Source: an uncultured Bacteroidota bacterium (lineage in GTDB: Bacteria; Bacteroidota; Bacteroidia; Chitinophagales; Chitinophagaceae). From it: 11,696 nt of DNA. The notes under the pieces were generated by a model. That model was not told the DNA's origin. It was given only the letters and a program-made list of their open reading frames with translations, and ran no database searches. The first letter of the stretch is position 1; each line of letters begins with the position of its first letter. The DNA lies in NCBI GenBank assembly GCA_903912435.1, contig CAIWHI010000955.1, forward strand, positions 1-11,696. The letters run 5' to 3'. This document shows, piece by piece, positions 1 to 7,300 of this stretch. The position numbers and the translations under genes were made by a program.

Positions 1-1
1 A

Positions 2-1888
2 CAGCCACGCCGCTGCCCCTGCACGCCCTCCCTCCACGCCTGCTGTGCCGCAGGTGGCCCGGTGAGCATGCTAAATAGCAAAACCCTCTCAAACAGCGAC
101 TTTTTCATGGGGGCCTTCCCTGCCGAATATGGTGATGCCGTAGCCGGTGTGTTCGACCTCAGGCTAAGGAATGGCAATAGTGATAAGTTTGAGTTTACCG
201 GGCAGTTTGGTTTCCTGGGTACCGAACTAGCAGCCGAAGGGCCACTATCTAAAAAAGGTGGTGCCTCCTTCCTGGTTTCCTACCGCTATTCTACTTTGAA
301 ATTATTTGAGGGTTTGCATATCAAAATAGGCTCCACCTCTATCCCCAATTACCAGGATGCAACCTTTAAGGTGAATATCCCTATAGGTAAGAAATCAGAC
401 CTGGCATTTTTTGGCATAGGTGGCCTCAGCAATATAGACTTGGTGGTAAGCACCCTCAAGCAAACCGGCTCACAACTATATGGCGAGAGCGACCGCGACC
501 AATATTTTACTTCTAATACCGGCATAGTAGGGGCCACCTTCAGCCATACGTTTAATAAGACAACGTTTACCAAGTTCACCATAGCCCAAACAGGCAATGA
601 GGTGCTGGCCAACCATAATTATGTGTTCCGTGATACAGGCACCAATGCGGTTATCTACCCGCTCAAGCCTATTTTGGGGTATTCATTTATCACCGCCACC
701 ACGGTGGCCCACTGGTATGTGAACAAAAAACTAAGTACCCGGCAAACCCTTAAATTCGGCATTACCAATAATTATTACCACCTGAACCTCTTAGACAGCA
801 GCCGGCAATACCCCCCTACCCGCCTCGACTGGCAAAACAGGCTCAACTTTAAGGGCGGGACCGACCTCGTTCAGGCTTATGTATTGTACAAATACCGCCC
901 TACCGACAATCTTACCTTCACAGGTGGTCTACATGCCCAATACCTATCGCACAATGGTTCCCAGTCGCTGGAACCCCGCCTGGGTATGAGGTGGGCCATT
1001 AGCAAAAGTGATTTCTTCACTGCAGGTTATGGACTTCACAGCCAGATGCAACCCCTGTACCAGTACTTTGCCCATGAACCAGGCACACCGGCTACCGAGA
1101 TGCAAAACTATAATGTAGGGTTCACACGCAGCCACCATTTCATAATGGGCTACGACAGGGTACTCTCCAAACAAGTGAAGCTGAAACTGGAAACATATTA
1201 CCAATACCTGTTTGACGTGCCGGTTGAAACCCGAATCGGTTCATCCTATTCCGCCCTCGACCAGGGCAGCGGCTATTCCCGCGACTTCCCCGATACCCTG
1301 AAGAATTCAGGCAAGGGCTATAACTATGGCTTCGAGGCTACGCTGGAAAAATCCTTCAGCCATGGCTATTATATACTACTTACGGGTAGCGTGTTCAACT
1401 CCCAAGCTATGGGCAATGATGGTGTGTACCGCAATACCGACTACAATAGTAAGTATTCCTTTAATATCCTGGCCGGCTACGAAAGGAAACTGGGCAAATA
1501 CAGCACCCTCACCACTGGGCTTAAGGCAACCTTTATAGGTAGCAAATTATACTCGCCCGTAAATGCAAAAGCCTCCGACTCCCTGGGCGATCTGGTGGTG
1601 ATAGACAGTGCAAGAAACAGCCTGCAGTTCAAATCCTATTTCCGCACCGACCTGAAACTGGGTGTGCGCTTCAACTCCAAAAGGCTCACCCACGAGTTAG
1701 CCCTGGACCTTGTAAATGTATTCAACACCCAAAACATATTATCCCAAACGTTTAGCTATGGCCTATACCAGCAAACCAATGGCCGCGAACCCTTTTATTA
1801 CCAGTACCAGCTAGGCTTCCTCCCCATTTTTTATTACCGAGTAGACTTCGGGATAAAGCACAAGGAGGTGGAAAAGCATGATAATTAA
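2..1888 (+). CDS. TonB-dependent outer-membrane receptor, C-terminal part (5' end outside window)
   Basis: This is the end of the plug domain and the whole beta-barrel of a TonB-dependent receptor, which imports ligands across the outer membrane using TonB/ExbB/ExbD energy. The plug signature GGPVSMLNS (from about base 53) followed by GAFPAEYGDAVAGVFDL is typical of Bacteroidota receptors that begin with a carboxypeptidase-regulatory-like domain; that domain and the TonB box lie upstream of the window. The remaining ~500 residues show alternating aromatic/polar barrel strands (for example YNYGFEATLEKSF, FRTDLKLGVRFNS, ELALDLVNVFNTQN) and end with YYRVDFGI plus a short charged tail. A GTG at 62 and an ATG at 68 are in frame, but both fall inside the conserved plug motif, so neither is the true start. 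The frame is open back to base 2, although the first ~47 bases do not encode recognisable plug sequence. The ligand cannot be read from the sequence; no SusD-like partner follows. Confidence 0.9.
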   Translation, partial: QPRRCPCTPSLHACCAAGGPVSMLNSKTLSNSDFFMGAFPAEYGDAVAGVFDLRLRNGNSDKFEFTGQFGFLGTELAAEGPLSKKGGASFLVSYRYSTLKLFEGLHIKIGSTSIPNYQDATFKVNIPIGKKSDLAFFGIGGLSNIDLVVSTLKQTGSQLYGESDRDQYFTSNTGIVGATFSHTFNKTTFTKFTIAQTGNEVLANHNYVFRDTGTNAVIYPLKPILGYSFITATTVAHWYVNKKLSTRQTLKFGITNNYYHLNLLDSSRQYPPTRLDWQNRLNFKGGTDLVQAYVLYKYRPTDNLTFTGGLHAQYLSHNGSQSLEPRLGMRWAISKSDFFTAGYGLHSQMQPLYQYFAHEPGTPATEMQNYNVGFTRSHHFIMGYDRVLSKQVKLKLETYYQYLFDVPVETRIGSSYSALDQGSGYSRDFPDTLKNSGKGYNYGFEATLEKSFSHGYYILLTGSVFNSQAMGNDGVYRNTDYNSKYSFNILAGYERKLGKYSTLTTGLKATFIGSKLYSPVNAKASDSLGDLVVIDSARNSLQFKSYFRTDLKLGVRFNSKRLTHELALDLVNVFNTQNILSQTFSYGLYQQTNGREPFYYQYQLGFLPIFYYRVDFGIKHKEVEKHDN

Positions 1889-1992
1889 AAAAGGTTTGTT
1901 GTCCAGGCTTTTATACCGCTATAGGGCTTTAGTGGCGTTAGCACCGTTCAGGTAGGGGAATGCTATTGGGCTTTGCATCCCAACCCCTGCTG

Positions 1993-2035
1993 TGTGGCTG
2001 CTTCACCCGCTTTTTCACTGTGTGAAGCAGCCACA
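1993..2035. repeat. 14-bp perfect inverted repeat (hairpin)
   Basis: The arms TGTGGCTGCTTCAC (1993-2006) and GTGAAGCAGCCACA (2022-2035) are exact reverse complements around a 15-nt loop. The hairpin lies 105 bp after the TonB receptor stop and could stop its transcript, but no T-run follows, so a dispersed palindromic repeat is the more likely reading. A weaker imperfect pairing, GGGAATGC against GCATCCC (about 1957-1981), sits just upstream and may belong to the same element. Confidence 0.75.
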
Positions 2036-2067
2036 AAATAGGTGGGGAAGGAACTGTTTGATGCCTG

Positions 2068-2096
2068 ATTTTTTCCCCGCTTATTTTTTCCCCGCT
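2068..2096. repeat. Tandem 15-bp direct repeat, two copies
   Basis: ATTTTTTCCCCGCT occurs at 2068-2081 and again at 2083-2096, giving a period of 15 bp. Only two units are present. It could come from replication slippage; no function is evident. Confidence 0.7.
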
Positions 2097-2130
2097 GATT
2101 GGTCTGATTGCGTTGAAATACACACAGGTA

Positions 2131-2190
2131 GTCTGCCGCGGCGGACAATGCCCCATTTTCTGAAAATAAAATATTTTGAGCTATGGGGCA
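2131..2190. repeat. Two small adjacent inverted repeats
   Basis: GTCTGCCG (2131-2138) pairs with CGGCGGAC (2139-2146), with one T-G wobble and a CCGCGG centre. Just after it TGCCCCAT (2149-2156) pairs with ATGGGGCA (2183-2190) around an A/T-rich 26-nt loop. TGCCCCAATG recurs at 2261-2270. Arms this short could partly be chance, but they lie in a run of clearer palindromes. Confidence 0.4.
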
Positions 2191-2289
2191 ATGGTTGCGT
2201 TGTAAGTTATTGGTTGTTAATTACATGTGTTTTTTTTAATTTCCCATCCTTACCTCAAAATGCCCCAATGTTACCACGGGGTACTGGTC

Positions 2290-2354
2290 GAAGCCTCACG
2301 CTTCGTCCTCTTACTATGAAGCGTGAGGCTTCAATTTGCAAGCGGACGCTTGCA
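2290..2354. repeat. Double palindrome: 15-bp arms followed by 8-bp arms
   Basis: GAAGCCTCACGCTTC (2290-2304) and GAAGCGTGAGGCTTC (2318-2332) are perfect reverse complements with a 13-nt loop. Four bases later TGCAAGCG (2337-2344) and CGCTTGCA (2347-2354) form a second perfect hairpin with a 2-nt loop. Two clean hairpins back to back resemble REP-type elements mobilised by REP-associated tyrosine transposases. There is no T-tract after either stem, so a simple terminator is less likely. Confidence 0.8.
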
Positions 2355-2496
2355 CGAAACCAGGCCAAGCCGGCCGGCCCCTAGGCGGGCGAGACCTTTA
2401 GACTAGTGGGGAACGGGTTATATTGGCTTTTCCCGATGGCCCTAACGGAATATTAGGAACAACGCAGGGGATATATATATATTGCCATCATTTCCC

Positions 2497-2517
2497 GAGA
2501 CGGATTCAATCCGTCTC
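2497..2517. repeat. 10-bp perfect palindrome with 1-nt centre
   Basis: GAGACGGATT (2497-2506) and AATCCGTCTC (2508-2517) are exact reverse complements separated by a single C. It is too tight to form a normal RNA loop without opening the central pairs, so it more likely acts, if at all, as a DNA palindrome: a repeat-element end or a protein-binding site. Confidence 0.75.
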
Positions 2518-2665
2518 TACCGCGACAACACACCGCCTATCCTGGTATTATTATCCCGATCCTGCATTACTCAATCTACTAATCCCAAAAATTGTCTCGT
2601 CTTGTATTGTTTAAGCGATGTGGACTAGTGGGGGGGAGGCTTTTGGCGTGCTGGTCTGCCTCGAC

Positions 2666-2695
2666 AATTCAAATCGTTGCTGACCGATTTGAATT
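2666..2695. repeat. 11-bp perfect inverted repeat, 8-nt loop
   Basis: AATTCAAATCG (2666-2676) and CGATTTGAATT (2685-2695) are exact reverse complements around TTGCTGAC. It lies 47 bp before the giant-gene remnant. Its sequence is unrelated to the other palindromes, so the region collects several repeat families and not one amplified unit. Confidence 0.75.
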
Positions 2696-2742
2696 ACAGT
2701 TTTGCTTTTTGGTGCGCTAGTGGGATTGGGGTGCATTGAACT

Positions 2743-2838
2743 GTGATACCAGCCTTACCTACCGGCAAATAGTAATAATATGCGATAGTCTTTTTGCACT
2801 GGCAGGTTATCCTGATAGTGCAGGCACTGCCATTGACA
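2743..2838 (+). pseudogene. Decayed 96-bp duplicate of the 5' coding region of the giant T9SS gene
   Basis: These bases align without a gap to 4427-4522, inside the giant gene (offset 1684), with 86 of 96 identical by my count. Most differences cluster in the last 26 bases. Read in the matching frame, the copy gives DTSLTYRQIVIICDSLFALA, then GYPDSAGTAID, against residues ~36-66 of the giant protein, and then stops at TAG 2850-2852. Upstream the frame closes at TAG 2718-2720. It has no start codon, signal peptide or the remaining ~1900 codons, so it is a fragment, not a gene. It probably records an earlier tandem paralogue or a partial duplication. Confidence 0.85.
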
Positions 2839-2906
2839 TATCTCTTTTATAGTACCACCTGCTGTTAGTGCAATTTTAAAACACTTTATAAATATTTATG
2901 GGAAAA

Positions 2907-2938
2907 TTTGTTTTTTATAAAATATTTATTTAGCTTCG
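2907..2938 (+). promoter_or_regulatory. Bacteroidota-type promoter for the NHL/giant-gene operon
   Basis: TTTG (2907-2910) is followed after 20 nt by TAGCTTCG (2931-2938), which matches the Bacteroidota -7 box TAnnTTTG at all fixed positions but one. The spacing fits the family's usual range. Transcription would begin around 2945, leaving a leader of roughly a dozen bases before ATG 2957. The surrounding DNA is strongly A/T-rich. This is a sequence match only. Confidence 0.5.
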
Positions 2939-2956
2939 GTTTAACAATTTCACTTT

Positions 2957-4300
2957 ATGAATAAACATCTTACCTTTTTTCTGTTTTTCTTATTTTTTAC
3001 AGGCTTCACTACCCAGGCCCAGGTAATACAGACTATTGTAGGGACTGGAGTGCCAGGGTATAGTGGAGACTTTGGCCCTGCTATAAGTGCCAAGTTAAAT
3101 GGCCCATATGGCGTATCACTGGATGATACAGGTAATTTATATTTTTGCGATTATAGAAATCATTGTATTCGAAAGATAAGCCCTGCCAGGGGAGGGATAA
3201 TTACTACTATTGTAGGGGATGGTACACCAGGTTATAGCGGGGATGGTTCACTAGGAATATATGCTCAACTCCATTATCCTTTGGATGTATTTGTTGACCA
3301 CCAGGGAAATGTATACATAGCCGATGTGGTAAATCATTGCATCAGAAAGGTAACTCCTTCAAACTATATCACAACCATTGCAGGTACAGGTACGGCTGGT
3401 TATAATGGTGATGGCATAGCAGCCACTTTAGCACAACTTAATACTCCAGAAGGTGTAACTGTTGATAGTATTGGAAATGTATATATTGCAGATCGAGAAA
3501 ATTTCCGGATTCGCAAAATTGATACTTCAGGGTTTATTACAACTGTTGCAGGTACAGGTATTGCTGGGTATAGTTCAGATGGAAGTTCTGCTTCTACTGC
3601 TCATCTAGATTCTCTAAATAGCATAAGAATTGACAGGTCAGGTAGTTTGATAATTACGGACAATGTCCGCATCCGAAGGATTAGCCCTGCAACCGGTGGA
3701 ATTGTTACGACCATTGCTGGGACAGGAATCCTTGGTTTTAGTGGTGATACCGGCCCTGCAACATCTGCTAACATTGGGGGGGGGGCAATTGGCTTGGATA
3801 ATTCAGGTAATGTATATTTAGCTGATGCAAATGCAAATCGGATCCGAAAAATAAATACATCTGGCATTATAAATACTATTGCTGGTAGTACCACTGGTGG
3901 CTTTGGCGGTGATGGCGGTAATCCACTTCTCGCCAAATTGGCATTACCACAAGGCGTCTGTGTCAGTAATTCAGGAGACGTATATATAGGGGATGTCGGA
4001 AATAACCGGATACGAATTGTGACCTTGCAGGCCTTAGCATTAAATGATATTTTAATTAAAAATGAATATATTAACATATATCCTAATCCGGGTAATGGGT
4101 ATATTTCTATCTACATTTCTTCGAGCACCCAAGAGCCATTCCAAGTGACAATGACCAATGTTTTCGGTGAAAAAGTGAAATCATTCCAGATTGTTTCCAA
4201 TCAACAAACTCATGCAGAATTAGACATGCTTCCAGGCATTTATTATTTGTCTGCAACTGCTTCCAACCGTCAATTTATACAAAAATTAGTATTGCAATAA
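2957..4300 (+). CDS. Secreted six-blade NHL-repeat propeller protein with T9SS sorting domain
   Basis: A 447-residue exported protein. Residues 1-22 form a signal peptide (Lys/His start, Phe/Leu-rich core, TTQAQ end). Residues ~24-355 hold six NHL repeats of about 56 residues, each with the pattern TIAGTGxxGYxGDG..., then GVxVDxxGNVYIAD and N.xRIRK. That is the right number for one closed six-bladed propeller, a fold that usually binds proteins or ligands and rarely catalyses. Repeat 4 is the most degenerate (SSDG, one residue missing before VRIRR). Residues ~372-447 are a T9SS type A C-terminal domain: INIYPNPGNGYISIYIS, then NVFGEKVKSF and LPGIYYLSA. ATG 2957 is chosen because it directly starts the signal peptide and follows the promoter; there is no Shine-Dalgarno, as usual in this phylum. 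The stop is 23 bp before the giant gene. A run of ten G (3776-3785) lies in repeat 5. The ligand is unknown. Confidence 0.9.
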   Translation: MNKHLTFFLFFLFFTGFTTQAQVIQTIVGTGVPGYSGDFGPAISAKLNGPYGVSLDDTGNLYFCDYRNHCIRKISPARGGIITTIVGDGTPGYSGDGSLGIYAQLHYPLDVFVDHQGNVYIADVVNHCIRKVTPSNYITTIAGTGTAGYNGDGIAATLAQLNTPEGVTVDSIGNVYIADRENFRIRKIDTSGFITTVAGTGIAGYSSDGSSASTAHLDSLNSIRIDRSGSLIITDNVRIRRISPATGGIVTTIAGTGILGFSGDTGPATSANIGGGAIGLDNSGNVYLADANANRIRKINTSGIINTIAGSTTGGFGGDGGNPLLAKLALPQGVCVSNSGDVYIGDVGNNRIRIVTLQALALNDILIKNEYINIYPNPGNGYISIYISSSTQEPFQVTMTNVFGEKVKSFQIVSNQQTHAELDMLPGIYYLSATASNRQFIQKLVLQ

Positions 4301-4323
4301 TTTATATATTAAAATCAACACAC

Positions 4324-7300
4324 ATGAAAAAATGGTTAATTACATCAGGCATAATAGTGATATATGCTTGTACAAGCTATGGGCAAGACTCTACTATTCA
4401 AACTAATAGGTGGCGTACATATGCCAGTGATACCAGCATTACCTACCGGCAAATAGTAATACTATGCGATAGTCTTTTTGCACTGGCAGGTTATCCCGAC
4501 AGCACTGGCATCGCCAGTGACAGCAGCGATACTGTTGCCAGCATTGATGCTACAGAAACGCCGTATACAGACTATGTGAGATGGAAAACTTTCTGGGCTT
4601 TCAGAACAGATGTAACAACAGGCAAGCTTCATGATTTCGGAGCAGATGCCAGTGCTAAGATGAGCAGCAGCTCAGGAGCTACCTATAATTGTGCCGGAAC
4701 ATCGGCACTGCAAAGCAGTTTACCGGCATTGCCACCCTATATCCGTGGCTGGCAATTTATAGGGCCACAAAATACCTATAGAAACCCTGATAAAGTTGAT
4801 GGTACTGATGCTGGATGCGGGGGTGTACACTGGAATAGCCTGGACCAGCACCTGGGGCAGGTGAATGAAATTATTGTGAACCCCGACAACCCTGATCAAA
4901 TTTATGCTACTGATATCTGGGGCGGATTATGGTATACCACCAATGCCACACTGGCACCAAATAATACATGGACCTGCCTAAGCGATAACCTCGCCAGTAT
5001 AGCAGGTATAGGGGTATCCAATTTATTTGTTGATTTTTCCAGTACATCACACACCTTACTATGCCTTGTTGGTGTCCCTGCATCAATTGCAATACAAAAT
5101 CCACGAAAAACGATTGGGATTTTTTACTCTCCTGATAATGGCGCAACTTTCACCCAGCTGGATATTTCATCAGGTTATACTACAGCTGATGGACCGATCC
5201 TTGATATGAAATACTGGCCTGGCAGCACGTCAACATTGAAATTATTATTTATAACAACGCAATTTAAAATCATTCGGCTCAATATAACTGACCCGATTCA
5301 TATATCATCAGGGATAATTAAAGATATGACTGACCCATATCATGGCCCATGGTTACAAACAACTGAAAATCAGATGAACAGGTTTCACGGGTTTATGGAG
5401 CTATCTTTTTTACCATCCTGGCCTTATAATATGTATGTGGCCACAAAAAGCAATGTGGAATATGGCCTGCCGGTTACATCGGGTATATATAGAATAAATA
5501 ATTGCCACTATTGCAACAATTGCACCTTAAACCCGCTGAATATAACTACAGCTACAGATTATTTAGGTGGGAGTGGCAGTTTTATTTACAGTCCAGGTCC
5601 ATTTTTATATTCATCTGGATGGAATTATTCGAGTACTGACCAAAATATGCAATGTATCCCAACTACAACACCCGCGAGTGTTGAGGTGCCGGTTATTGGC
5701 TCCTACCTGGAGAATATGACCTATACTATTTCATTTAAGCTGGTATTACCACCACATACCAGGGCAGATGTTGTATTAAAAGATGTTAAAGAAAATAATA
5801 CTTATATTCCTGACTGGGGTACAGGTACTACCCCAACTCCAGGGGAAATAAGTGGAGACTATTACATAGGTCCGGGATATAGTTATTCAGTAGCAACAAC
5901 TCAAGGCAAATACATTAATGACGGGCCAACTACGTATACCTGCACGGTAACTACAACTGTAACCGCAACTCATTTTGTTGACCGGCTTGAATTTGTGGCC
6001 TATGCCTTAAGCGGGTATAGCGGTACAGGCTATATTACACTCGATGATGTGAGTGTAATCGTACCCTTTCAGAATTTTCTATATAATTTAGTAACTTCTC
6101 CGGCATTACCAGATAATATTTTGTGCATTACCAGAAATACGAATTTAAATAAACTAACAAATATAAGTGACGGCTCATCTTTTTCAGTCAGCTCTTATGA
6201 TATGCCGTTTTATGTATCTAGTAGTAGTGTAGATGTTGCGGCCCTAATAAAACCATCACCTACTGATGGGTATATTGTTTATACCTATTCTAATTCATCA
6301 TCAGTAGGCCCTATGGTATGGAAAATAAATATGAATACCGGAGTAACCACGCAGGATTGCAGTGAAGCAGGGGCATTACATGTAGATGCCAGATGCCTGG
6401 TACCCATGCGCAATACTTCTGGCCTGTTTGATGATCTGTATATCGGGAATGACGGAGGCATTGCAAGAGGAACTTTTAACGGAACCTGGACTAGCCTAAA
6501 CGGTACCGGAATGAAAACAATCTTAGGATTTGATATTGGTTCCAGTATACATACTGGTGAGGTGGGTATTGCAGCAACAGATAATGGTATTATTGTAAGT
6601 AATGCAAAAGATTTTAGCAGATGGCAATATAATTTTGTTAATGATGGCGGGCAGGTAAAATACGGCAAAAGGTATACTACATCTAATAGTCGTTTCGAAG
6701 GTTATAGCTATGCTTCGGGCTTTGCAATGCTACAAAGAACCCAGATTAATACTGTACCGGTAATAACCGCATCATCATTAGTTCGATTATCAGATTATTG
6801 TAGTCTTACTGTTGGTGTGCCTAATTTAGGTAAAATGGTGACTACTTATAACAGTGAATATATCGGTACAGGGGTTTGCGGTAATAATATATATAATGTA
6901 AAGTCCTTTTTGAGTGGTACAGGTACTACAGCTAGCCCATTTATATTAAGATACAATAATCTCACAATGGGTGCGTCCTTTACAACACCTGATATAACTC
7001 ACTATACGAATGGCCGGGAACCGGTGCAGGCAATTGCTCCTGATTTATATGACCCCAACTATGTTGCAGCATATATGCATGACCAATCACGTGACCCTCA
7101 GGGGTATTTTGCATATAGTACTAACGCCAATTCCGTGACGCCTACCTGGACCGTAGTTAGTAATAACCCTGCCTGGAATACTGCAACTAATGCAACAACA
7201 AACTGGCAAGGACTGATCAATTTGGTTGCAGACCCCAGACCTCATTATTCTGGTAGTTTTGTAAACCAAAAAAGGCTTTGGGGTGGGGCCGCCGGCTATT

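Larger units (their letters stand above)
2403..2724 (+). repeat. CTAGTGGG direct repeat, three copies bracketing two palindromes
   Basis: CTAGTGGG occurs at 2403-2410, 2625-2632 and 2717-2724. The first two copies extend to GACTAGTGGGG. The palindrome at 2497-2517 lies between copies 1 and 2, and the palindrome at 2666-2695 lies between copies 2 and 3. This may mark repeat-unit borders or an insertion target, or may be coincidence for an 8-mer. Confidence 0.45.
1889..2956. other. Gene-free, repeat-rich intergenic region (about 1.07 kb)
   Basis: No open frame here looks coding: those that exist run straight through palindromes, lack family resemblance and start without any leader signal. The stretch holds at least four unrelated strong palindromes, a 15-bp tandem duplication, three copies of CTAGTGGG, and a 96-bp remnant of the downstream giant gene, each listed separately. 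No transposase, integrase or RNA gene was recognised. Its last ~100 bases are very A/T-rich and hold the promoter of the NHL/giant-gene operon. Palindromic intergenic repeats of this type are often spread through genomes by REP-associated tyrosine transposases acting from elsewhere; that origin is inference. Confidence 0.7.

Noticed and set aside
1938..2156. Two overlapping open frames on the minus strand
   Set aside because: They cover the same palindrome and tandem repeat in different frames; chance frames in repeat DNA.
1992..2384. 130-codon open frame (+) in the intergenic region
   Set aside because: It runs through a perfect 14-bp palindrome, the tandem repeat and the 15-bp palindrome, has biased odd composition (Trp/Cys/Pro) and resembles no family; the hairpins explain the sequence better.
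2471..2482. AT dinucleotide run as a contingency locus
   Set aside because: It is only about six units, not in a gene, and not placed between promoter elements that I can recognise.
2423..2614. 63-codon open frame (+)
   Set aside because: It crosses the AT-dinucleotide run and the 10-bp palindrome and has no start context or domain.
1993..2695. CRISPR array
   Set aside because: The palindromes differ from each other, spacing is irregular and no repeat-spacer pattern or cas gene is present.
3601..4077. 158-codon open frame (-) inside the NHL gene
   Set aside because: It is the mirror of a well-supported repeat protein; its repetitive Pro-rich sequence is what antisense reading of NHL Gly/Asp repeats yields.
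4301..4323. Separate promoter for the giant gene
   Set aside because: The 23-bp gap is too short for a full TTTG / TAnnTTTG pair and none is visible there; co-transcription with the NHL gene is simpler.
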